Assembly: GCA_002914845.1 (NCBI GenBank) | Contig: JXTC01000491.1 | Span: 121,291-185,290 of the forward strand | Source: Trema orientale | Lineage: Eukaryota > Streptophyta > Magnoliopsida > Rosales > Cannabaceae | Direction of reading: 5' to 3' | DNA length: 64,000 nucleotides | In this document: piece after piece, positions 12,961-23,753 of the stretch | Numbering within the stretch: position 1 is the first letter of the stretch | How the letters are laid out: every line of letters starts with the position of its first letter | Position numbers and translations under genes: made by a program | Notes under the pieces: generated by a model | Told to the model about the DNA's origin: nothing | Seen by the model: the letters and a program-made list of their open reading frames with translations, nothing else | Databases searched by the model: none

Positions 12961-14220
12961 CTAAGGAAGGGGAAGCCCAAAATGAGAGTGAAGCATCCTC
13001 ATCAAGTCCTCATAACGAGCTCGAGAGACTTGAAGTTCCGTTTGAATAGCTTGGAATTGTTGAGCTTGAAAATCTTGAGAGGATTGAACTTGGGCTTGCA
13101 AGGTCTCAAAGTGCTCAACGTCATCAAGTTGAAGTTGTTGTAGATCAAGCTGAAGAGTGTTGATCCTGTTGTTGAAAGAATCAAAAGCCTCTTGAAAATT
13201 GAACTGGGAATGCTCATGAGGTGAAGATGGTGGAGGAAAAGCTGCAGGGGCAGCAGGCTGACCACCATGAGCAGCAGGCTGAGCATCATAATCTTCTGGA
13301 TCATCAGGAGCCTCTTGGGCGACAGAAGCGGCTTGAGCCTTAGGAACCCATTGATCATTCACTAAAGTAAAGCCCATAAGCCGCAAAGACTTTGAATTGA
13401 CCTCATCAGATATCTTCCAAATTTTTCTGTCTGATTCATCTGCCGTGTTGATCTTAAAATGGTGAAAGATTCGGGTCAAGATCATGCCATAAGGAAGAAT
13501 GCTACCAATATCTTTGTTGTCAACGACGTGCATGATAGATTGGACAATAAGACAGATTAGATCAATTTTTCTTCCTACTAAGATGAAGTCTATGAGGCAA
13601 ATGTCCATGAAGGTAGGTTCATCTAAATGACCACCCCGAGGTATCACATTAAACTTGAGGAACATAAAAAGGATTCAGGCTTCAAGAGTAAGATTGGTAA
13701 TCCTAGGTTTGGGTGAGAATCGATCAGGAAGACAAATTCTTTGTAAGACTTCTTGGGGATTGAAACCATCAAAAATGGGCCAGGTGTTGGAGATAAGTAA
13801 TCTATACCCATCCATAGGTAAAGCAAGGAGCCTACTAAGCAAAGATTGAGTTATAGTAAAGTTAATCCCTTTAGGACTACAATGAATCCCATGGACACCT
13901 AGTGTGGTATGAGCACTAGCATAGAAACCTCGAACCAATCTTCTATACCCGGTCTCTCTAATTTGGCAAAAAAAAGTCCATCCCATTTGTTCCATCAAAT
14001 GTTCAAACCTAACACACTCTAGGTGAGCAAAATTGTACGTTCTACCCCAGATAATTGTTCTTTTAGACATGAGTTCTCGATATCTACGCATAATAATTGG
14101 GTTTTCAAGAAGAGGGACATCAAACCTTGATTTAGAGCGAAGTTCCTGAGTTTGTTGTTCATCTTCTTCAAGCCTTGGAGCCTTCCCCCTTCTCCTAGAT
14201 CCTTCACCTCTTGGAGCCAT
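12961..14220 (-). pseudogene. Env-position ORF of the Sirevirus element (plant transposon protein domain), one internal stop
   Basis: The frame starts MAPRGEG at 14220 and runs about 420 codons to 12961, in one phase throughout, broken only by a TGA at 13675-13677. The N-terminal half is basic, then carries a stretch (YRRLVRGFYASA, GIHCSPKGINFTI) typical of the plant-only family Pfam calls putative plant transposon protein; I name that family from memory. The C-terminal third is Pro/Ala-rich, followed by a Gln- and Leu-rich coiled coil (LQLDLQQLQLDDVEHFETLQ). No signal peptide or membrane anchor is visible, so calling it an envelope protein is not justified. It lies after pol, in the place where Sireviruses keep an extra gene of unknown function. 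Confidence 0.75.
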
Positions 14221-14729
14221 AAAGAAACAAAAGGAAAAAAAAGAACAAGACAATGCTAGGGTATGGGTGAGAGCAAAAGAGTGAGAGAGATCACAGATTG
14301 GTGATGGTTTGAGGCAATGGATGATGATAGAGGGTTTAGAATATAAGAGATTTGAGAAAGAATCGAAGGGAAAACGAAGGGGAGGGAAACGACGAATTTT
14401 CGCACGAAGAGGAGAGTGTTTCGAGTGAGAGAAGAAAAAAAATGAGACCAAAAATCGGTTCAGACGGCTTAAAAAATCGCGAAACGTCGCGCCAGCGGTA
14501 GGCCGAAAATCGGTTTTTGGTAGACCGATTTTGGCAGAAAATTTTCACTTTTTGGGCACATTTATCGGTATACCAGCTTGACTTTTCGGTCTACCGGTCG
14601 TTTTTTTTTAAAATTCAATTCAAAAACAAACAAAACAAAAAAAATTAAAAAAAAAAATAATCAAACAACTCAAGAAAATTCATTGAAATCAACCATACCG
14701 AGCTCTCTACGAATCATACTAAAACGATC

Positions 14730-16115
14730 TTAACTTAGAGGCTTTGTAAAAATATCCGCTAATTGATTTTTAGTGCACACAAATTCAAGCATTATGTCAC
14801 CCTTTTGCATATGATCACGAAGAAAATGATGTCTAATATCAATATGCTTGGCACGTGAATGCAAAATAGAATTTTTGGACAAATTTATAGCACTAGTATT
14901 ATCACATTTAATGGGCACATGATCATAATTCATACCAAAATCCTTAAGGGTTTGTTTCATCCAAAGAATTTGTGCACAACAACTAGCCGCCGATATATAT
15001 TCGGCTTCGGTAGTAGAAAGAGCAACTGGGTTTTGTTTCTTGCTAAACCAAGATACAAGTGCATAGCTTAGAAAGTGACAAGTGCCACTTGTGCTCTTGT
15101 GGTCGGTTCTACAACCGGTAAAATCCGCATCCGAATAACTTGTAATGTTAAAGTGTGTGCCTTTGGGATACCATAATCCTAGGTTCATTGTACCATGCAA
15201 ATATTTCAATATTCTTTTAACAGCACTAAGATGTGATTCCTTAGGATTTGATTGAAATCTAGCACACAAGCATACACTAAACATTATATCCAGTCTACTA
15301 GCCGTTAAGTAAAGTAGTGATCCGATCATACCTCGATATTTAGTGATATCCACAACTTTACCATTTTCATCTTTGTCAAGCTTGATTGAGGAGCTCATTG
15401 GTGTTCCCATAGTCTTTGAATGCTCCATCTCAAATTTCTTGAGTATATCCTTGATATATTTTGATTGGTTGATAAAAATGCCTTCTTTGCTTTGTTTGAT
15501 TTGGAGACCAAGAAAGAAGTTTAGCTCTCCCATCATGCTCATTTCAAATTCATTATGTATACATTTTGAGAAATCTTCACAAAGAGACACGTTAGTAGTA
15601 CCAAAAATAATATCATCAACATATATTTGTACTATCATAATATCAACCCCATTATTTTTGATAAAAAGAGTAGTATCTGCTTTTCCTATTGAAAAACCGT
15701 TTGAAATTAAAAATTTGCTCAATCTATCATACCAAGCTCTAGGAACTTGCTTTAAACCATAAAGAGCCTTTTTCAATTTAAAAACATGGTCCGGATACTT
15801 ATGATTTTGAAAACCGGGAGATTGAGCTACATAGACTTCTTCTAAAATGTATCCATTTAAAAAAGCACTCTTAACATCTATTTGATAAAGAACGAAATCC
15901 TTATGGCATGCAAATGCTAAGAGCATCCTAATGGATTCTAATCTTGTTACGGGTGCAAAGGTTTCATCATAATCGATTCTTTCTTCTTGATTGAAACCTT
16001 GGGCCACTAATCTAGTCTTGTTTCTCACAACCACCTCATACTCATCAACTTTGTTTCTAAAGACCCATTTAGTTCCAATAATTATTTGATCTTTAGGTTT
16101 TGGAACTAATTCTCA
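14730..16115 (-). pseudogene. Reverse transcriptase and RNase H of the Sirevirus element
   Basis: The open part runs from just after a TGA (16113-16115) to the stop at 14730. The Ty1-copia reverse transcriptase core is clear: VDVKSAFLNG-type palm (QIDVKSAFLNGYI), ALYGLKQ, and the catalytic YVDDI. RNase H follows, with SDADFTGC, TSGTCHFL, LSTTEAEYIS and the usual end QLADIFTKPL. This is the best preserved part of the element. It is cut off from the integrase by stops at 16113, 16164, 16290 and 16359, so no complete polyprotein can be made. Confidence 0.92.
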
Positions 16116-16358
16116 AACATCACTTCTTTCAAATTGATTTAATTCTTCTTGTATAGCTAAAATTCAAGATTCATCTTTTTTAGCATCTTTAAAACTTTTT
16201 GGTTCAATTTGAGAAAGAAAAGCCATATTGTTGCAAATATTTCTAAGTGATGCTCTAGTCTTGACACCTTGTAAAGGGTCACCTAGAATTTAGTCTTTAG
16301 GATGAGCATGACTAAATTTTAAATCTTGAGGAAGGGTTAGAGTTTTACCATTTTCGCT

Positions 16359-17363
16359 TTATTCACCTTCTATAAGACTTTGATCTTGTTGTAGATGAAC
16401 TTCTTTTTCTTTCTTTGGCTCATTGATGCTTAAATCATTTAAGCCTTGTTCCATACCTACAACATCATCATCATCCATATTTCTCTTCTTGGAGAGAATG
16501 TTAGTCTCATCAAAAACAACATGCATAGATTCTTCTACAACTAAAGTTCGTTTGTTAAAAACTCGATATGCTTTACTAGTAGTAGAGTAACCAAGAAATA
16601 TACCAACATCGGATTTTGAATCAAATTTACCCAAATTATCTTTAGTATTCAAAATAAAACATTTACAACCAAAAACTTTAAAATAATCAATGTTGGGTTT
16701 TCTATCATTCCAAAGCTCATAAGGTGTCTTGTTCAAAGTAGGTCTAATCATTACTCTATTTACTATATGGCAAGCGGTATTAACGGCCTCGGCCCAAAAA
16801 TATTTTGGCAAGGCATGTTCATTAAGCATAGTTCTTGTCATTTCTTGTAGTGTTCTATTTTTCCTTTCTACAACCCCATTTTGTTAAGGAGTTCTAGGTG
16901 CGAAAAAATTATGATCAAAACCATTTTCATTGCAAAATGCTTCTAATTCATCGTTTTCAAATTCACCACCATGAGCACTTCTAATAGAAGTAATGGTATA
17001 CCCTTTTTCATTTTGCACCTTTTTACAAAAAGTAGTAAACACTTTGATCACGTCATTTTTATATACTAAAAATAGAACCCAAGTAAATCTTGAAAAGTCA
17101 TCAACTATCACAAAAGCATAATGTTTTCTACCAAGACTTGTAGTTCTTGATGGTCCAAATAAGTCCATGTGAAGTAGTTGCAATGGTCTAGTAGTTGAAA
17201 TGAAATTCTTGGATTTAAAAGAACTTTTAACTTGTTTTCCAAATTGATATGCATCACAAACTTTGTCATTTTCAAAAATCAAACTTGGTAAACCATTCAC
17301 AAGATTTTTTTTTGAAAGTTTTGAAATAATTCCCATGCTAGCATGTCCAAGTCTTTTGTGCTA
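16359..17363 (-). pseudogene. Integrase region of the Sirevirus element
   Basis: The zinc-binding part (KRLGHASMG, then CDAYQFGK, where the last Cys of the HHCC set has become Tyr) precedes the catalytic core: HMDLFGPSRT with the first Asp, VDDFSRFTWVLF, and the HGGEFEN region with the second acidic position. The frame is then cut by TAA at 16884-16886 and resumes to 16359 with HALPKYFWAEA, NRVMIRPTLNKTPYELW and KVFGCKCF, the usual C-terminal part of copia integrases. A TAG at 17361-17363 separates it from the protease. Confidence 0.85.
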
Positions 17364-17774
17364 AAGCCAAGAATTATCTTTTAAAACTGAAAAATATTTG
17401 TCATGATTAGAATATTTTTCAATATTGATAATATAAACATTTTCTTTTCTTTCACCAATAAAAATGACTTCCTTTGAACAAGCATTCTCAATTAAGCATT
17501 TGGAAGATTCAAAAATAACTTTATAACCTTTATCATAAAGTTGACTAATACTAAGTAAATTACGCTTAAGACTATCAACAAGTAAGACATTTTCAATAAT
17601 GGGTGAAGATGAGTTACCGATATTGCCAATACCCATAATTTTGCCTTTAGCATTGTCTCCAAACGTGACATACCCTCCATTTTTCTTCGTGAATGAGGAA
17701 AGCAAGGAGAGATCACTGGTCATGTGTTTGGAATAACCGTTATCCAAGAACCAAAGGTTTTGATTCTTCGTCAT
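17361..17774 (-). pseudogene. Retroviral-type aspartic protease of the Sirevirus element
   Basis: The frame reads WFLDNGYSKHMT, matching the copia protease active site (normally Asp-Ser-Gly), followed by VTFGDNAKGKI and the LLSISQL segment that leads into the pre-integrase region. The active-site Ser is Asn here and the following Cys is Tyr, both explained by single G-to-A changes, so activity is doubtful. Confidence 0.85.
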
Positions 17775-17795
17775 CTTTTGTACCTACAAAAAGAA

Positions 17796-19436
17796 TCAAA
17801 CTTTGACTTTTGGTACCCATACTAATTTGGGTCCTTGAGGGGTAGTCGTAGATTCTTTTGGAACCCATGTTGCCTTTCCTCTAAAATACAAATTCTTTTT
17901 AATAGAGCAAGAATAACTAGTGTGACCATCTTGATTACAATAGTTACAAGTATATTTAGTGTCACTAGAGGAGGATTTCACAAAATAGTTTTTGAGGTAT
18001 TTTTGTTTGATAAATGGTTTGTATCCTATACCTCCTTTGTCAAAAACACATCTTTGTCCACCAAGCATTAAATCCAAATTTTTCTTTTCATTTATAAATT
18101 TGTGGACAATGTTGGTCAACTCCAAGACTTTTTCATTTAAAGAAGCATTTTCAAGTTTTAAACTTTCACATACCTCACAAGGTAAATTTGCTTCTTTCAT
18201 TTTAGCAAAATTATCAATTTCTTTTGACAAGCTAAAAATTTTCTTTTTAAGAGCATTATTTTTCATTATGAGTTTTTCATAGTTCGTATGCAAATCATTA
18301 AAATCATTTAATAATTCTTCATAAGATAAATCATTTTCATCATACTCATCACTAGAATCATCAAGTAGATCATTACTAGAGTCAAGAGAATTTATCTCAT
18401 TTTTAATAGCCATGAAGCACATATTGGCAATTTCCTCTTGTGTTTCTTCGTCAGATCCCTCTTCATCGCTATCATCCCAAGTAGCTATCATAGCCTTCTT
18501 TTTCATCTTTTTCCTCAATGGGCACTCGTTCTTCATGTGTCCGGGCTTTTTACATTCAAAGCAAGTGATAGGATCATCTCTTGCTTTTTTTTCTCTATAG
18601 TCATTGCCCTTGTTGTTGTACTTCTTTGAAGGATTTTCTTTGTTGAATTTTAAGTACTTCTTGTATTTCTTGGTGAGAAAGGCAATGTCATCGATCTCAC
18701 TATCATCAAGTTCATCATTATCTTCTTCCTCTTGAGTGGATGTTTTGAGAGCGATGGTTTTCTTTTTCTTCTCATTTTCGTCTTCTTGATTGTGCTCTTT
18801 CATCATAATCTCATGAGTCATGAGTGACCCCATGAGTTCTTCAAGTGGGAGCTTAGAAAGGTCTCTTGCTTCTCTAATAGCCACCACTTTTCCTTGATAA
18901 GCTTTAGGTAGACTTCTAAGAATCTTGTTCACCAATTCGGTTGAATCATAAGTTCTACCAAGGGCATTAAGAGCATTAGTAATAAAAGTGAAGCGAGTAA
19001 ACATTTGAGCAATTGTTTCAGCACTATTCATTTTGAAAAACTCATATTGATGAACAAGCATATTTATTTTCGTTTCTTTCAAAGAGTTAGTTCCTTGATG
19101 TACGACTTCTAGCATTTTCCACATTTCAAACGCATTAGAAGCTTCTTCTACACTATTATAAATGCTTCTTTCCAAGCCACAAATCAAATAATTTTTAGCT
19201 TTAGCATTTTTGGAAATCATAATTTTGTCATTTTCATCCAAATCTTCATGTGTTTTTGTAACCCAAGTATCACCTTCTCTTTTCTTAGGAATAATAGGAC
19301 CATTCATAACAATATACCATAAATCATAATCCATAGATAAGAGATAACATTCCATTCTATTTTTTCAATAGTTAAAATTGGTTCCATTGAAGAATAGAGG
19401 TTTGGTAACGGAAAACCCCTCGTTTTGAGAATTCAT
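17796..19436 (-). pseudogene. Gag of the Sirevirus element
   Basis: The original start is probably the ATG at 19436 (MNSQNEG), but a TGA at 19365-19367 breaks the frame after 23 codons. The long open part then runs from 19355 to 17796, about 519 residues. It contains the UBN2/copia gag core (MECYLLSMDYDLWY, LVNKILRSLPKAY), a CCHC knuckle (CFECKKPGHMKNEC), a long acidic and coiled-coil region, and a second CCHC knuckle (CNYCNQDGHTSYSC) near the end. A gag of this length with two knuckles and a coiled coil fits Sireviruses. Confidence 0.9.
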
Positions 19437-19488
19437 TGGGTAAACTTTCTCAAGACGGTTAAGTCAATAATTTTCAAAAATTTGAGCA

Positions 19489-19504
19489 CCAAGCTCTGAT
19501 ACCA
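19489..19504 (-). other. Primer binding site (initiator Met-tRNA)
   Basis: On the minus strand the bases read TGGTATCAGAGCTTGG, two bases inside the 5' LTR end at 19507. This is the common plant primer site complementary to the 3' end of initiator Met-tRNA, and it fixes the orientation of the element. Confidence 0.92.
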
Positions 19505-19506
19505 AT

Positions 19507-20746
19507 TATTATCCCAAGATTAGCTAACCCAAGAGGGGGAGTGAATTGGGTTTTAAAAACTTTTGCAAACTTTTTAAATAAAACAACTAGGATATGAATA
19601 AAGCAATTAAAAATAGCAAGTAAACAAATATAATCTCAAAGTAAATAAATTAAAGAGGTAGAGATAGAGAGATTACAAATGCTATTTTTACGAGGTTCGA
19701 TAAACTCGACGGTTTGCCTACATCCCCGGCCCTCCGCAACTTGCTTTGAGCTTTCCACTATCGGATCAAAGTTATGGGCTTGACCGTCCCTTTGTACAAA
19801 CAAGTGATTTCTCCTTAGGTAGACTCAAGCCTTTACAATAGTCTTGACTCCGGCTCTATTATGCCTAACTTCGGATTGTTTAGATTCTGGTGTCAACCTC
19901 ACCTATAACTGGGTTGTTTAGAATCCGGTGCCAACCTCATCTCATAAATACAAGATATATTTTTGGATTGAATCACTCAACAACAATCTCTCCTCTATGT
20001 AATTTGATACAATGTAAACTTAGGGAGAATGAGTGTAAGCACAAGATATAATCTAGTTAGGCTCAAAGATTTTGTGAAAAAGAATTTGAAAGTTTGATCA
20101 CAAAATGTAGGCTATTAAAACTTGTAAGAATGTTTAAGACAAGGTAGGATAGCTCAAAAAGATTGTTTAAGTCTTAAAATAGCTTCTATTTATAAGCCCA
20201 ATTGAAAACTAGCCGTTTCTAGCAGTTTTAAAAAAGTTTCTGGAGTTTTCAGTAGACTCACCGGTAGACCGGTAGTTTCCGGTAGACTCCCGAAACTAGC
20301 GGTTGGAAGTGCGGTTGCAACGGTCGTAAAATAACGGTCAAAAATGGATTTTTCGGTCTACTGGGCGGTCTACCAGTAGCAATTTCTGGTTTACCTATAA
20401 TTCTCTTTTTTTTTGACAGTTTTTGACAGTTTTTTGGCCTTTTTGTAAATTCTGACAGCTTTTGATATTTTTCAAAATGTGACTTCTAAACATGTTTTAA
20501 ACACTTTAAAAATACTAGAAAACACTCTAAAAGGAATATTTAGACTATTTCAAACTTGTTTTAGTCTCAAAAGATATTTAATAACAATTTAAAAAGTACT
20601 TATACCAAAACAAATTTTAGTTTGCAAAAGGAAAATCTCTTTTTGTCCTAAATCATGTTTTCAAGTAAATTTGTAACTTTTTAAAGATCATAGGACTTAT
20701 TTTAAAAGTGTACAATTAATTTTTCAAATCAAATAAATATTTTGAA
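19507..20746 (-). repeat. 5' LTR of the Sirevirus element, truncated by the assembly gap
   Basis: Near-identical to 10928-12168. Its 3' end reads GGGATAATA rather than GGGATAACA, so the terminal CA has become TA. About 315 bases of the expected 1555 are hidden in the run of N. Confidence 0.9.
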
Positions 20747-21233
20747 NNNNNNNNNNNNNNNNNNNNNNNNNNNNNNNNNNNNNNNNNNNNNNNNNNNNNN
20801 NNNNNNNNNNNNNNNNNNNNNNNNNNNNNNNNNNNNNNNNNNNNNNNNNNNNNNNNNNNNNNNNNNNNNNNNNNNNNNNNNNNNNNNNNNNNNNNNNNNN
20901 NNNNNNNNNNNNNNNNNNNNNNNNNNNNNNNNNNNNNNNNNNNNNNNNNNNNNNNNNNNNNNNNNNNNNNNNNNNNNNNNNNNNNNNNNNNNNNNNNNNN
21001 NNNNNNNNNNNNNNNNNNNNNNNNNNNNNNNNNNNNNNNNNNNNNNNNNNNNNNNNNNNNNNNNNNNNNNNNNNNNNNNNNNNNNNNNNNNNNNNNNNNN
21101 NNNNNNNNNNNNNNNNNNNNNNNNNNNNNNNNNNNNNNNNNNNNNNNNNNNNNNNNNNNNNNNNNNNNNNNNNNNNNNNNNNNNNNNNNNNNNNNNNNNN
21201 NNNNNNNNNNNNNNNNNNNNNNNNNNNNNNNNN
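20747..21233. other. Assembly gap
   Basis: 487 consecutive N. By comparison with the other LTR it should hold the outer end of the 5' LTR, the rest of the split SINE and the left part of the gypsy LTR. Its true length cannot be judged. Confidence 0.99.
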
Positions 21234-22797
21234 CATTTAGAGCTAGAGACCTCGAAACTGAATTCCGATTTCGAATTTGGACTCAGCGAGGTCGGGAGAT
21301 AAAAATTGATATAAAATATCACTATTTTCTGAAACGGCACGAAAATCGAGAGAAAGCTCGTGAAATGCACCGTTTTGCGTGCCACAGGCCGGTCCCGCAC
21401 CGGGACCCGTTTTCGACAAACTTAGTGTCTAACCCTACGTTTTTCGGTGTTCTGAATTCAGTGGTGACCTCCGTTTTCCAATCCGAGGCTCCGTTTGAAA
21501 AGGCAACTTTTCAAGTGAATGTAACGGGATCCGAAATCGACCGTCTGAGCAACTGAGGACTTTTCTAGCATCGATAGCTTGGTATTACTGCTAATTTGAG
21601 GTAAGGGATTCAATTACCTGTTTTCAATTATTTTTCATATTAATTGTGGATTTATAAAATATTGTAGACTACTCTGGATATTTTATCTACGATTTTGTAC
21701 AAGTTTTATACCTGGGATTTGATAAAATCACTGGAATTGTACTTTTGGATTTTAAGTACAAAATAGATTCTTAATTGAAAACCAGATTACGTCTAGAATA
21801 TTAAACCACTGCATGGTTGTTTGAGACTATACATATTACACATTTCATAGGATTATGCATGAGAGTCATCTTAGGCATCGCAGTGTTGTAGCAGGCGGAC
21901 TAGTACACCCGCCCTCGGTGAGAACCCGTAAACCTGCGCAGGGTTTGTTTTCTGACTATCTCCACTCGGTAGGTGTAGGCATTCGGTGCCCCTCTGGTTC
22001 GGTAGGATTAGACACATGGGTGTCCCTCCGATTTTTAGAGATAGATGTCAGGCAGAGAGCACTCGATACATGTAGTATGAGTTGCTCTGGTTGTGATGAG
22101 AGGATGAGAGCTTATATGATGTGTTGATTTATGTGATGTGCACTATGCTTGTTTTATTGTGATTTTATATCTGTTTGATCTGGATGTTTGGTTTTGGATC
22201 TTAGTATAATTTTCTAAAATGATTTTCTATATATGTTTTGAATGCCCTATATTTATTAAAAACGCTTTCCAGAACTATTAACCATGCAGATGATTTAAGG
22301 ATTGATAAAAAGGTTTTCCCAAAACGGTAATTGGGTAACCTACTGGGCATTTTATGCTCACCCCCCCTTACTTTCTTCACAGGTGGTGTCCAGTATGACC
22401 TTGGTAACCAGCAAGCGGATTAAGAGGCTATCTTATATATGTGGTTTGTAACTTGGTAATGCTAAGAATGTGGATTTAAGACTTGTGTTTACGTCTTATT
22501 AAACAAGTGGATTGTACTAGCATTAGAACCAAGTATACTACTTTGAATATATCTGTAAATGTTGTGGTGTGAATAATGATGCGTAATCAACTATTTGAAT
22601 TTAGATTTTCTAATAATTATTCAGTCAATGTTTAATGGTGACTATGAACTGTGGGGCAGGCTCACTGGTTGGAATTTATTTTGTTTTTCTTAATTGAACT
22701 AATTTAAAACATTTAAACGTTTTATTTATAAATCAAAGAATTTTCAATTCAAGTGAAATTCCCCTTCTGCCACTACCCTGGGGTTTTGGTCGTGACA
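21234..22797 (+). repeat. Ty3-gypsy LTR, left part lost in the gap
   Basis: It shares ordered similarity with 53430-54957 (CCTCGAAACTGAATT near the left, a GGTCGTGACA end). The end GGTCGTGACA is typical of the 3' end of Tekay/Del-type LTRs. No primer binding site follows at 22798, so it is a solo LTR or a 3' LTR. Short frames within it are not genes. Confidence 0.75.
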
Positions 22798-23753
22798 GCT
22801 ATAGAGACTTTTTCCTGTAGTGTTTTGGTAGAGTGAGAGATAGACGTCAAGGAGTGCGTATTATTTCTCCTAGCTTGTTTTTCTAGTTCTTAGAAAAAAT
22901 AAATAAATAATTTAAATAAAAAAAAGTAAATCAAGAAAACATACGTATTTTTTCTTCCTTATTAAGTATATTTCATAATTACTTAATCAATAAGAAATAT
23001 TCCTTAATGAATAGGGAGATGATTAACATTGAATGCGGTCAAAATCAAATATGATACATTTACATTTCAAATTATTATGTTCACGCTCTTATCTGGACTA
23101 AGGGCCCTTAATTGCAATATTCTAATCAATGACAGAATATTCGTAAATATCATCTCATTATTTTAGATATTATCTCCTTTCACATTAGTCTATAAGTATT
23201 AGGTCATGCACTACTATGGGTGCCCAATAAAACTTAAGTCAAAAAAGTCCAATTTGCCATGTAACCTAAAGCAATCTCTGTAAAATAGTTCAACTATATC
23301 GTATCTTCTAGAAAAGTCTGATACTTAAGATATTAATTAATAAACGAAATTTTGTCCCCGTATGTAACTTAATTCAGAGGATTTTTCTAAACAAGTAGAA
23401 AATATTAAAATCACACATTTCTAACTGATTATTTTTACAAACTCAATTAATTTATTGCTAGATACTTATCATACCTCTGAAGTAAATCATACCCTTTTTT
23501 TTTTTTTTCTAATCGTATTTCGGGCATCCTCATTCTCTTTATTGTGAGAAATACGTCAATACCGGTTTTTATAGTTGTATGTTTCGGTCCTTATTCTATT
23601 AAGTGACAATATGTGGTTCCATTAATAAAAATATATGTTATATAAATGATCAGATGGGTACCATTGATGACCATGTTATTGTTTTATCTTTCATATGACA
23701 CTCCCTACCAGAATAAGTACATATGTGTACACTAGATATATATTTGTGTTTGA
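22798..23753. other. Downstream flank of the peroxidase gene
   Basis: AT-rich. The part next to 23753 should include the peroxidase 3' untranslated region. Nothing else recognisable. Confidence 0.5.

Larger units (their letters stand above)
10928..21061 (-). mobile_element. Sirevirus-type Ty1-copia retrotransposon with extra ORF
   Basis: The layout on the minus strand is 5' LTR (from the assembly gap down to 19507), Met-tRNA primer site, gag, protease, integrase, reverse transcriptase/RNase H, an additional ORF after pol, polypurine tracts, and 3' LTR (12482-10928). A long gag with coiled coil and two CCHC knuckles, an ORF in the env position and several polypurine tracts are traits of the Sirevirus (SIRE/Maximus) lineage. 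The right edge is estimated by adding the 1555-base LTR length to 19507; it lies in the gap. The LTRs differ at roughly 3% of the positions I compared by eye, mostly transitions. All coding parts carry stop codons, so the copy is not autonomous. Confidence 0.9.

Noticed and set aside
20724..21302. Long open frames made of X
   Set aside because: They are artefacts of the assembly gap.
21365..22127. Plus-strand frames starting MHRFACHRP and MHESHLRHRS
   Set aside because: They lie in the gypsy LTR, and the similar frame at 53559 reflects shared LTR DNA and not a conserved protein.
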